Positions 36,188 through 43,742 of a stretch of 55,920 nt of DNA are shown one piece after another; within the stretch, counting starts at the first letter, position 1, and every line of letters begins with the position of its first letter. The notes beneath the pieces are model-generated. The model made no database searches, had not been told where the DNA came from, and saw only the letters and a program-made list of their open reading frames with translations. Source of the DNA: an uncultured Clostridia bacterium (GTDB lineage Bacteria > Bacillota > Clostridia > Oscillospirales > CAG-272); assembly GCA_944384525.1 (NCBI GenBank), contig CALWTR010000030.1, positions 1-55,920 of the forward strand, written 5' to 3'. Position numbers and translations under genes: made by a program.

Positions 36188-36946
36188 TCAGGATATGAGG
36201 ATCGATATCGGTATAGCAAGCGCCATAGCTCCTACCATAGAAAGCGGGAGCGCGTAATCGTTGAGCCATTTCCAGTTGAGTTTTTTAAGGAGTATGCCGC
36301 AAATACACATTATCGCTGCTGAAATAAACATTACAAATACCGGTATCCAGTATTCGAGCTGATAATGGAACTCTATGCCTGCGTCGGTCTGAACGAACCC
36401 GAGATCGCAGACTATATAGCCGAGGAAAGCGGCGAGCATCCCGACAAACATGGACGCCATGAAAAGATCCATCCATCTCTCGTCCTTTTTCTTTATTTTC
36501 AACATTCCGCCGGTTATTCTTTTACAGGTTATAGGAGCGAGTATCAGGCTGAGCGAGATACCGAACGTCATAACGAAAGCAATAGTGACAAATTGCTGTG
36601 CGGTCATAGTCTCCGCGGTAAGCGATGGCAGATTCATAGCCGAAACGGCAGTCTCTGCTGCAGGAAGTTCGTATGTAACGGCTCCTATAACAGACAGCCT
36701 GAGCCACGGGAAAGCAACTCCGAGCATTTTCACAAGAGAGACCAAACCTATAAATATTGCGACAGCCGGAGCTATCGTAAAGAGTGCGGAACGCTTTATC
36801 GTTGCGTTCAGCACACTTTTTTCCATACCTATCTCAACTCCTCTGCGGTATGCCTTGACCAGGAAAAAAACCGACTGCGCGGCAACGACAAGAAGGACCA
36901 CCGCTGTCATTATAAAGATCAGCGGATGATTTACACTGAAATCCAT
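36188..36946 (-). CDS. DUF5058-like integral membrane protein
   Basis: 252 residues with about six membrane helices (about 8-30, 52-75, 110-140, 163-185, 200-225, 232-251). It resembles the DUF5058 family, seen in Firmicutes beside a smaller membrane protein and an M20 peptidase. The ATG follows AAAAGGAGACAGAT. First gene of the operon. Transport of a peptide or acylated amino acid is a reasonable guess but nothing in the sequence shows the substrate. Confidence 0.72.
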   Translation of the reverse strand: MDFSVNHPLIFIMTAVVLLVVAAQSVFFLVKAYRRGVEIGMEKSVLNATIKRSALFTIAPAVAIFIGLVSLVKMLGVAFPWLRLSVIGAVTYELPAAETAVSAMNLPSLTAETMTAQQFVTIAFVMTFGISLSLILAPITCKRITGGMLKIKKKDERWMDLFMASMFVGMLAAFLGYIVCDLGFVQTDAGIEFHYQLEYWIPVFVMFISAAIMCICGILLKKLNWKWLNDYALPLSMVGAMALAIPISILIS

Positions 36947-36995
36947 ATCTGTCTCCTTTTTTTATAAATTTTCAAAATACTGAAAAATCGTTTAT

Positions 36996-37024
36996 ATTTT
37001 ACAACAAAAACGCAATGATGTAAA
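36996..37024 (-). promoter_or_regulatory. Promoter of the DUF5058-M20 operon
   Basis: On the minus strand TTTACA, 17 bp, TAAAAT (plus 37019-37024 and 36996-37001). Confidence 0.6.
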
Positions 37025-37138
37025 TAGTAAACAGAAAAAACGCACAGATTTGTACCAAAATAAGATCTTCTTCCCCATCTGACCGCGTTTAAATAACGAA
37101 AAGATATCCGCAGCTGTGACACATTCAATAAAATCCGC

Positions 37139-37167
37139 TTTACATAAAGAAAAAAATGTGCTATAAT
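37139..37167 (+). promoter_or_regulatory. Promoter of tRNA-Leu
   Basis: TTTACA (37139-37144), 17-bp spacer, TATAAT (37162-37167), with extended TGC. Transcription would begin about 40 nt before the mature tRNA. Confidence 0.78.
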
Positions 37168-37214
37168 GGATGACGTCGATCCGACAGCGCACAATGATAC
37201 GCGCTCTTAAAGAC

Positions 37215-37297
37215 GCCGATGTGTTGGAACTGGCAGACAAGGTAGACTTAGAATCTACTGCTCAGGCGTGCAGGTTCAAATCCTGTCATCGGCACCA
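37215..37297 (+). tRNA. tRNA-Leu(UAG)
   Basis: Acceptor stem GCCGATG/CATCGGC, D-arm with TGGCAGACAA, anticodon stem GTAGA/TCTAC around CTTAGAA (anticodon TAG, reading CUA and other CUN codons). The variable arm (around TGCTCAGGCGTGC) is longer than in most tRNAs, as expected for Leu. The T-arm has GGTTCAAATCC, and CCA is encoded. 83 nt. It marks the left edge of the acquired region. Confidence 0.96.
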
Positions 37298-37299
37298 GG

Positions 37300-37333
37300 A
37301 AAAGCGACAAGTTAAAACTTGTCGCTTTTATTT
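37300..37333 (+). terminator. Rho-independent terminator of tRNA-Leu
   Basis: AAAAGCGACAAGT, TAAA loop, ACTTGTCGCTTTT, then ATTT. Confidence 0.88.
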
Positions 37334-37609
37334 CGATCATCACAACAACAGGCGGATCCATATATCAATTTTAGTTTGATGTTATTTAAAAGTGAATATA
37401 TAAAAACAGACAACTTGAGATAATTCCTTATACATTTTTTAAAACGGAGAATATGTTGATTTCATTTCCATTAATTTTACCGATAGTTTCGTATTATGAT
37501 AAATGTACAAGGATCGGGACTTGATTTTTTTCTGAGATGAAAGCTATGAATACTCTTGATATTGCCACAAGACACAAGATTTTCTAAACTACGAATTGGA
37601 GAGTGAATA
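37334..37609. other. AT-rich non-coding stretch at the left edge of the island
   Basis: 276 bp of markedly lower GC than the DNA to the left of tRNA-Leu. It holds no recognisable gene. A 16-codon frame at 37537-37587 (start ATGAAAGCTATG) sits just upstream of the nucleotidyltransferase and could be a leader peptide, but lacks a good ribosome binding site. No clear promoter was found by eye. Confidence 0.4.
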
Positions 37610-38383
37610 ATGCTATACCAAACTATAATCAATAAATTTGTTGCTTTCACAAAAACAATACTCAAGGAGCAACTAACAGGAATTTATTTGCATGGTTCAT
37701 TAGCAATGGACTGCTTTAATCCGGAGAAAAGTGATATTGACTTAATTGTCGTTATCTCAAATGATATCTCGGATTTCCAAAAGATGCTTCTTATGAAAGA
37801 AATCGTTAATCTAAATCAAAAAGCACCAGCAAAAGGCTTAGAAATCAGTGTGGTAAAAAAAGAATATTGCACCTCTTTTAAATACCCAACACCGTTTGAA
37901 CTGCATTTTTCTCCCATGCATTTGCAATGGTATTTGGACAATCCAACTGAATACATTAAAAAAATGAAAGGAATGGATAAAGACCTTGCTGCTCATTTTA
38001 CCATGATAAACAAGTATGGAATAGTATTATACGGAGAGAAGATTGATAGTGTTTTTTCTGATGTTCCACTGTGCGATTATATTGACAGTATTTTTTACGA
38101 TATTGAAAATGCAACAGAAGATATTATAGATCAGCCCGTGTACATAGTTCTTAATTTATGTAGAGTTTTAGCTTTTTTGACCGATGGCTTATACCTATCA
38201 AAGAAAGAAGGTGGTAAATGGGCAAAGGCTCATTTACCCTTCGAATACCAGTCAACTATTTCAGAGGCGATAAATTGTTATACAACCAATCTCGAAATGA
38301 TTGAAACAGACGAATCTCTTGTTACGTTTGCAAATAATATGTTATATTTAATTAAAAATAAATTGAAACATATAAATGTATAA
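37610..38383 (+). CDS. DUF4111 nucleotidyltransferase, aminoglycoside-adenylyltransferase-like
   Basis: 257 residues with the architecture of ANT(9)/AadA-type enzymes. The nucleotidyltransferase fold has GS (29-30) and DxD (Asp42, Asp44) in HGSLAMDCFNPEKSDIDLIV. The C-terminal helical domain contains VYIVLNLCRVLAFLTDG and GGKWAKAHLP, the DUF4111 signature. Such enzymes transfer AMP to spectinomycin or streptomycin, but many relatives have no proven resistance role. Low GC and a terminator of its own mark it as part of the mosaic island. The ATG follows TTGGAGAGTGAATA. Confidence 0.8.
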   Translation: MLYQTIINKFVAFTKTILKEQLTGIYLHGSLAMDCFNPEKSDIDLIVVISNDISDFQKMLLMKEIVNLNQKAPAKGLEISVVKKEYCTSFKYPTPFELHFSPMHLQWYLDNPTEYIKKMKGMDKDLAAHFTMINKYGIVLYGEKIDSVFSDVPLCDYIDSIFYDIENATEDIIDQPVYIVLNLCRVLAFLTDGLYLSKKEGGKWAKAHLPFEYQSTISEAINCYTTNLEMIETDESLVTFANNMLYLIKNKLKHINV

Positions 38384-38451
38384 AAATGTGTTGGTTCAAG
38401 TCAAATAGCCAAAAGAGCATAGCATCTTTTTTAGTCCCTCATTACAAAAAC

Positions 38452-38484
38452 ATAGCACAGACTTGTGTCTGTGCTATTGTTTTT
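38452..38484 (+). terminator. Rho-independent terminator of the nucleotidyltransferase gene
   Basis: ATAGCACAGAC, TTGT loop, GTCTGTGCTAT, then TGTTTTT; an A-run on the left could make it work in both directions. Confidence 0.85.
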
Positions 38485-38623
38485 ATACGGAAATACAGGA
38501 GTTGATGAGAGGCAAGCAACTGAAAGTTCGAAGATCGGAGGTTTCCACCGACGACTTGAAAGCCCCCGGATCAGGCTGTCAACCGTGCGCCGCGCGCAAG
38601 AGGAAATTCCTGTTGAGTACACC
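38485..38623. other. GC-richer segment of unknown origin between two hairpins
   Basis: About 140 bp, clearly richer in GC than both sides. It encodes an open plus-strand stretch (frame 38463-38672 includes KVRRSEVSTDDLKAPGSG) but has no good ribosome binding site and resembles no family I know. It may be a leftover of a mobile element or resistance cassette. It contains the palindrome AGGAAATTCCT. Confidence 0.35.
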
Positions 38624-38663
38624 AAAAATAGCAGGTGAACATAACTGTTCACCTGCTATTTTT
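38624..38663. terminator. Bidirectional hairpin terminator
   Basis: AAAAATAGCAGGTGAAC, ATAACT loop, GTTCACCTGCTATTTTT: a perfect 17-bp inverted repeat. It can end the CE7 esterase gene on the minus strand. Confidence 0.85.
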
Positions 38664-38753
38664 ATGTCTTGAACAACTATATAAGTTGATTAGCCGCACA
38701 TATAAACGCATCAATAATCAAGTAAAATGATGTAATTTTGGCGCGCAACTTTA

Positions 38754-39719
38754 TCACAATAATTTTTTAAACATTTCTACTCGTTTATCCATAAATCCCG
38801 GTAAATATTCGTGACCGAAATCAGGATATATAAGCATACTCTTTTCCGAGGTGATTTTATTATAAATGGCAAATTGCGTTGACGGAGGACAAACTATATC
38901 CATCAAACCTGTTCCAAACATGACCTTTGCTTTAATTCTGTGAGCAAGATGCTGCAGATCAATATACCCGAGCTTTGTAAATATTTCATTCTCCCTCTCG
39001 TGCCGTGGATCAAATCTGCGGAAGTAATCCTGCAATTCCTGATACGCATTCTTATCCAAATCCATTTCCCATACACGCTTATAATCTGAAAGAAACGGAT
39101 ATTCCGGAGCTGCCATATTAAGCTCAGGCACAAGGGACGCACAAGCAACTGTCAACCCCCCGCCTTGTGAGCCGCCATAGGCAGCGACCTTGCTTTCATC
39201 GACATCGTCCATACCCATTATGATCTTTGCAAGCAAGGCTGTATCCAAGAAAACCTGCCTAAAGTAAAGATTGTCAGGATCAGGATCATCCAAGCCGCGA
39301 ATAATATGACCAAAATATGTATTGCCTTCCACTGGATTTTTATCGGAAGACTTTCCGCCCTGTCCACGACAATCCATAGCAGCTACAACAAATCCAATGC
39401 TTGCAAAGCCCATATATTCACTCCAATCCCTTGAAGAAGCTGAATATCCGTGAAAATGTAAAAGAGCAGGAGCTTTCCCTTTTATTTTAGCGGGCTTTAA
39501 GAGCTTTGCGTAAACTCTTCCTCCTCGAGTTCCGGTATAGTACATATCATAGCATTTCACATTGGGAATTTGAAATTCATTTTCAGTAATCTCAACATGT
39601 GGGTCCAATGAGTTCATTTCAGCAAGTGCTCTATCCCAATATTCCTCCATATCATCCGGTCTTGGATTAATTCCTTGATATGCCTTAAGTTCGTCTAATG
39701 GTTTATCGATCATTGGCAT
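38754..39719 (-). CDS. Acetyl xylan esterase / cephalosporin-C deacetylase family (CE7)
   Basis: Alpha/beta hydrolase that removes acetyl groups from xylo-oligosaccharides and other acetylated sugars. It has 321 residues, the CE7 length. Catalytic triad: Ser184 in YGGSQGGG, Asp274 in GLMDIVCPP, His303 in FGHEYLPG. The CE7 signature RGQGG is at 118-122. No signal peptide, so it is probably cytoplasmic, as other CE7 enzymes are. It is separated by 176 bp from the upstream MGH1-like gene and has possible operator repeats there. Confidence 0.93.
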   Translation of the reverse strand: MPMIDKPLDELKAYQGINPRPDDMEEYWDRALAEMNSLDPHVEITENEFQIPNVKCYDMYYTGTRGGRVYAKLLKPAKIKGKAPALLHFHGYSASSRDWSEYMGFASIGFVVAAMDCRGQGGKSSDKNPVEGNTYFGHIIRGLDDPDPDNLYFRQVFLDTALLAKIIMGMDDVDESKVAAYGGSQGGGLTVACASLVPELNMAAPEYPFLSDYKRVWEMDLDKNAYQELQDYFRRFDPRHERENEIFTKLGYIDLQHLAHRIKAKVMFGTGLMDIVCPPSTQFAIYNKITSEKSMLIYPDFGHEYLPGFMDKRVEMFKKLL

Positions 39720-39791
39720 AATTAAAATCCTCCTAAATATAATCTATTTTTCTGCTTAAATAACATTATAATTAAAATCTACAAACAAAAA

Positions 39792-39827
39792 ATCGCTAAA
39801 CTATATCCAAATCACTAAACGATATCC
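39792..39827. repeat. Two imperfect direct repeats upstream of the CE7 gene, candidate AraC operator
   Basis: ATCGCTAAACTATATCC (39792-39808) and ATCACTAAACGATATCC (39811-39827) match at 15 of 17 positions with a 19-bp period. Tandem half-sites at about two helical turns are typical of AraC-family operators. The likely reader is the AraC protein at 42418. Confidence 0.45.
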
Positions 39828-39895
39828 CTGTTTTTATACTCTGTAATTGAGACGCATTGACCTTTACAATTTCGCCATTATACATACAATGCCAT

Positions 39896-41383
39896 TTATT
39901 CACATTCCACAGCATTCACTCTATCAAACACCTCCACACCATTCCGAAGAACCGTCCATCCGCGCTTTCCGTATTTTTCGCCATTTTTATCATATGTAAT
40001 TTGATAGCTATCTCCCAGGACATTCAAATTATCCAACCGAAAATACTGCCACGTTTCAGGGAGCATAGGACGGAAGAATACTGTATTATTTTTAACTCGG
40101 ACACCGGCCAATCCCGTTATGACCAGATCACAAAATGTGGAATGATTATAATCTTTGCCACGTTCATATCCACCTTTTTCCTTAGGCCATCCACACTCTT
40201 TCAGTTTTTCTCTGCTGAACCATACATCTTCATAAGGAGATCTGACCTCATCGATCCACATGATTTTTTTACCGTTTTGCAATGTCAGGCTATGTTGCTT
40301 CGCATACTGTCGCAGAAGCCGACAGAATATCCCGCCATAGATTTTTCGATCCGCCTCTGCCGCCTGGATCAACGCTGTCAAAGTCTGTGCGGTCGCAAAC
40401 GGCCATATGTATCCATTCCATAGGCATTCATGCTCCGAGTGAAATAAAAATTCAGGGTGACTTTGATCTGCGGTCGTGATCCCAAATTTCGTACTAAAAA
40501 TTTTTGGATCCTCCAAATACAAGAAAACCCTTTCATGACCCTGTTTCGGCATTCCAAAATACCATGGGATATAACCAATCAATTCCCTCGGCGCTTTTTC
40601 AAGATTCCTGTTATTTGTATCGGAAAATATTCCATTCTCTGGATGCCATGCTCTGAAAAAGTCATCTTTCCAAAGCAATTTCCACATTTTTTGACAAATA
40701 TCCTCTGCCTTGGAGCGAAATTCATCTAATGCCTGTCCGCACTGTTCCGATAGCAAATAGATCGCCATTGCATCGCCATACATATAACTATTAAGCGTCG
40801 GTCGGATGCCTTTTAGCATTTTACCATTCCTAGTGCCGCTGATCGAAAACTCCATGGCATCCCTATCATCCACCGACCAGAACAAACCGCACTCGGTTTT
40901 CCGTGCTTTTTCCCATGCTGAATAATAAGGAATTGCTTTTTTCAAAAAATCCGAGATTTGCAGACTTCCTGTAATCATTTGAAATTCTTTGGCTGCCCAG
41001 AGCAGCCATGAACTGTATCGCATTCCCTCTTCTTGGTTATTCAGAAAAAAATAAATATAATCTTTCAAATATTTATCCGCATGCTTCAACCACCGCCCCT
41101 CCATAATATGATGTCCGACAGCAGCATTGATCAAATTATATTTCCCACTCCACGGTACTTCGGGAAGAAATTCTGTCACCATATAACCCTCAGGGGTCTT
41201 TTTTATATGCTTACGATAAACCCACCATCGAAAATAATACGTTCGTTCGATATCTTCATCAGGGCATTCCAGCAATGGAATTTCATTCTGCAGCCATTCC
41301 AACGCATGTGCATTATCAATATCATTTTGATAATACTCATGATCTGCAACATTAAATTCCGTTACATACCGTTCTAAACACAT
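39896..41383 (-). CDS. MGH1-like (alpha/alpha)6-barrel glycoside hydrolase
   Basis: 495 residues with the layout of mannosylglycerate-hydrolase/GH63-type six-hairpin hydrolases. Family-like segments are TYYFRWWVYRKHI, EVPWSGKYNLINAAVGHHI, RPTLNSYMYGDAMAI, LWNGYIWPFATAQTL and FCDLVITGLAGVRV. Acidic residues in these would be catalytic, but I cannot assign them. It lacks a signal peptide. It follows the beta-propeller glycosidase by 26 bp in one operon, so both probably attack the same imported oligosaccharide. Substrate unknown. Confidence 0.78.
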   Translation of the reverse strand: MCLERYVTEFNVADHEYYQNDIDNAHALEWLQNEIPLLECPDEDIERTYYFRWWVYRKHIKKTPEGYMVTEFLPEVPWSGKYNLINAAVGHHIMEGRWLKHADKYLKDYIYFFLNNQEEGMRYSSWLLWAAKEFQMITGSLQISDFLKKAIPYYSAWEKARKTECGLFWSVDDRDAMEFSISGTRNGKMLKGIRPTLNSYMYGDAMAIYLLSEQCGQALDEFRSKAEDICQKMWKLLWKDDFFRAWHPENGIFSDTNNRNLEKAPRELIGYIPWYFGMPKQGHERVFLYLEDPKIFSTKFGITTADQSHPEFLFHSEHECLWNGYIWPFATAQTLTALIQAAEADRKIYGGIFCRLLRQYAKQHSLTLQNGKKIMWIDEVRSPYEDVWFSREKLKECGWPKEKGGYERGKDYNHSTFCDLVITGLAGVRVKNNTVFFRPMLPETWQYFRLDNLNVLGDSYQITYDKNGEKYGKRGWTVLRNGVEVFDRVNAVECE

Positions 41384-41409
41384 TGACTTTTCTCCTCTTT
41401 ACTGCCAAC

Positions 41410-42288
41410 TCAGAACAAATCACGCTTCGAGCACTCTGCCAAGCCAATATACTCATCATGTTGTCTTCTGCCATTATACCACAACATCCACTTCTTTTCT
41501 GCATCATTCCATATCACAGCGGGCTTATAGCACGCGTCTTCGTCCCACTCGCCATGAGAAGGTTCGACCAGCGGGTTATAGGGGGAGCGCTCCCAATCTG
41601 TTATCCCGTTTCCAGACCTCGCTACGCATATCCTTGCCGTATCAATATCTTCATATCCGATATAAAACATTAAATAGCCCATATCGTTCGTTTTGATAAT
41701 ATTGCATCCGCCGATCCGATCCTGTTCAAAATAATTTTCTTTCTTGCATATAAAAATCGGATTATTTTCCCATTTTGTCCAATGAACACCGTCTTTGCTT
41801 TCTGCATAGGCGATGACATTAGGCTCATATGTATCCCCTGCTGAATACCACATTTTATATGTTCCGTCTTCATATAAAACGCAGGGATTCATAACAGAAT
41901 CGCCCTCCCAACCGTACTCAAAAGACAGAACCGGTGTGTTGGATTTTCTTTCAAAATGATACCCGTCTGTACTTTCTGCATAGCCTATCCAGCTATGACC
42001 ATTTGCCTGACCGGTATACCACATTTTATAGACTCCGTCTATACGAAGAACACAGTTCCGGTTTATATCGTTCTCCCAGCCGCTTTTCGGATTCGGCTCC
42101 AAAGTGATCACAGGCTGGCTCCAGTTTTTCCCGTCATCGCTAAAGCTTACCGCGCAAGACTTTTTACTTCTATAAGAATAGTCCATTCTTAACATTTTGT
42201 TCTCTACTGATACATACGCGTCAAACAGCGTTCCCAAATCCTCTCCACCCAAGACCGGATTTCCGCTATACTTCTTAAATATACCCAT
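41410..42288 (-). CDS. Five-bladed beta-propeller glycosidase (GH43/GH32/GH130-like)
   Basis: 292 residues with repeating blades of the form 'YKMWYTGQ...GYAESTDGYHFER' and 'YKMWYSAGD...AYAESKDGVHWTKW'. These mark the arabinanase/levansucrase/invertase-like superfamily. Candidate acids are in FDAYVSVE, GWENDINRNC and EWDEDACYKP. I cannot decide between glycosidase and phosphorylase (GH130) families. First gene of the operon behind a strong promoter. Confidence 0.75.
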   Translation of the reverse strand: MGIFKKYSGNPVLGGEDLGTLFDAYVSVENKMLRMDYSYRSKKSCAVSFSDDGKNWSQPVITLEPNPKSGWENDINRNCVLRIDGVYKMWYTGQANGHSWIGYAESTDGYHFERKSNTPVLSFEYGWEGDSVMNPCVLYEDGTYKMWYSAGDTYEPNVIAYAESKDGVHWTKWENNPIFICKKENYFEQDRIGGCNIIKTNDMGYLMFYIGYEDIDTARICVARSGNGITDWERSPYNPLVEPSHGEWDEDACYKPAVIWNDAEKKWMLWYNGRRQHDEYIGLAECSKRDLF

Positions 42289-42333
42289 AAACTACACTCC
42301 CACACCGTTGATTTTTTGTTTCATCTGTGTTAT

Positions 42334-42362
42334 ATTATAAGTAATCCCCTGAGGTGTGTCAA
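42334..42362 (-). promoter_or_regulatory. Promoter of the island carbohydrate operon
   Basis: On the minus strand TTGACA, 17 bp, TATAAT (plus 42357-42362 and 42334-42339): a perfect consensus, so regulation by repression or by the divergent AraC protein would be needed to keep it quiet. Confidence 0.8.
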
Positions 42363-42417
42363 TATCGATTTGTTTTGCCTAATTGACATTTTGTTTGATT
42401 ATTAAGGAGTATATATT

Positions 42418-43251
42418 TTGAACATCCTGCACGAATCTTGTTATGAAAAAGAAAAATATATGCGAGTTGCAACTGAAACCGCAAAACAACTATATTTTTA
42501 TGCACAATGGGCTGGAAAATTTGTATGCAAGCAGGATTTCCATATACAACGCAGTTATCTTCCCAGCTTCCTTTTACTTTATACACTGGATGGAAGCGGG
42601 GTGCTGGATTATAAAGGAAAACAATATTGCCTTGGAACAAATACTCTATGTTTTTTGGATTGCCAAAATCCACATGTATATTCTGCAGTTAAAGTCCCGT
42701 GGACTTTTAAATTTATTCATTTTTACGGAAATCTTAGCGCTGATTATTACCGTTACATTGTACAATTGTATGATGAACCGGTTTTTACCCCTGAGGGGTT
42801 AGATATGGAATATATGTTTGACCGAATAATTCAAAATATTAAAAACGCGGAAATCGAGGTGCTTTGTTCCGAATATATTTATAAAATTCTTACCGCACTC
42901 ATTTCTTTTCATCCACATACAAAGGATCCATTTCATTGCAAAATCATAATGAATTATATAGCAGAACATTATGCGGAACATATTGACGTAGCATCTATTG
43001 CACAAACTTTCAATTTTAGCCGCAGCTATTTCACAACAAAATTTACGGCCGCCACAAATATTTCCCCTTATGCATATCTAAAGCAATGCCGCATTGACGC
43101 CGCCAAAGAACTTCTTATGAATACTAACTACAGCATGCAAACGATTTCCGAGCACTGCGGTTTCAGCAACAATTCCTCTTTTATCCGCACCTTCAAAAAC
43201 CTGACCGGTCTAACCCCTGGTTCATATAAAAAGCGCTACCGCAAAAGTTGA
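42418..43251 (+). CDS. AraC-family transcriptional regulator
   Basis: 277 residues. TTG 42418 is the likely start because AAGGAG lies eight bases upstream; ATG at codon 15 is the alternative. N-terminal cupin: FLLLYTLDGSGVLDYKGKQYCL, CLDCQNPHVY. C-terminal double helix-turn-helix: DVASIAQTFNFSRSYFTTKF and MQTISEHCGFSNNSSFIRTFKNLTG. It is divergent from the beta-propeller glycosidase operon and probably its activator. GC is low, like the rest of this part of the island. It is not closely similar to the AraC protein at 6966. Confidence 0.9.
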   Translation: MNILHESCYEKEKYMRVATETAKQLYFYAQWAGKFVCKQDFHIQRSYLPSFLLLYTLDGSGVLDYKGKQYCLGTNTLCFLDCQNPHVYSAVKVPWTFKFIHFYGNLSADYYRYIVQLYDEPVFTPEGLDMEYMFDRIIQNIKNAEIEVLCSEYIYKILTALISFHPHTKDPFHCKIIMNYIAEHYAEHIDVASIAQTFNFSRSYFTTKFTAATNISPYAYLKQCRIDAAKELLMNTNYSMQTISEHCGFSNNSSFIRTFKNLTGLTPGSYKKRYRKS

Positions 43252-43742
43252 TCAGTCCTATACACGGTGTATTTATATAGCCTATTTTAAATATGAAATC
43301 CCATATGTTGGTTTTTTTATTTTACCATGGGAAGAGATTTTCCCTATTTTCCGTTTTTACTGGATTTATTCTAAATTTCCGTAACTGATGTTGCGGACAC
43401 TTTTGCTTTTTAGATCTGTTATGAACACGTGCCTCGGCTAAAACCTGTTGCCATAAAAGGAACAATTAAATTCAAGAGAAATATCTGTGCCCCAGACTTC
43501 GGAAGAATTATATAAAATGTTGCTGTATAAGAATAAAATTCACTTGCGAATATCGAATATGAAAGCAGACAAAATAAAGCACGGGATATTTTAGTCGCTT
43601 TGGCCGCGGCGCTATCATCATGGCGCTTACTTCAATGCGGCGTCATAACGGAACTATATTGTACTATAGAGAAAACAAGAAATGACATAACTTGCTCCTT
43701 TTGGATAACACTATAATCAAAACAATCAACAGGGAGAAATAT
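43252..43742. other. Non-coding stretch with gene debris
   Basis: About 490 bp without an intact gene. A short readable piece near 43500-43580 translates as SEELYKMLLYKNKIHLRI and is interrupted, so it may be a remnant of a lost gene. Composition changes here from AT-rich (left) to GC-richer (right), suggesting a junction between two acquired pieces. TATAAT at 43712-43717 may be the -10 of the FAD oxidoreductase gene; no matching -35 is clear. Confidence 0.4.

Noticed and set aside
37281-37297. attL-type direct repeat using the tRNA-Leu 3' end
   Set aside because: No second copy of the tRNA end was seen by eye near 45.1-45.6 kb; a computed repeat search would be needed.
37610-38383. Calling the nucleotidyltransferase a proven antibiotic-resistance gene
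   Set aside because: Fold and motifs fit ANT-type enzymes, but many DUF4111 relatives have no resistance activity; phenotype cannot be read from sequence.
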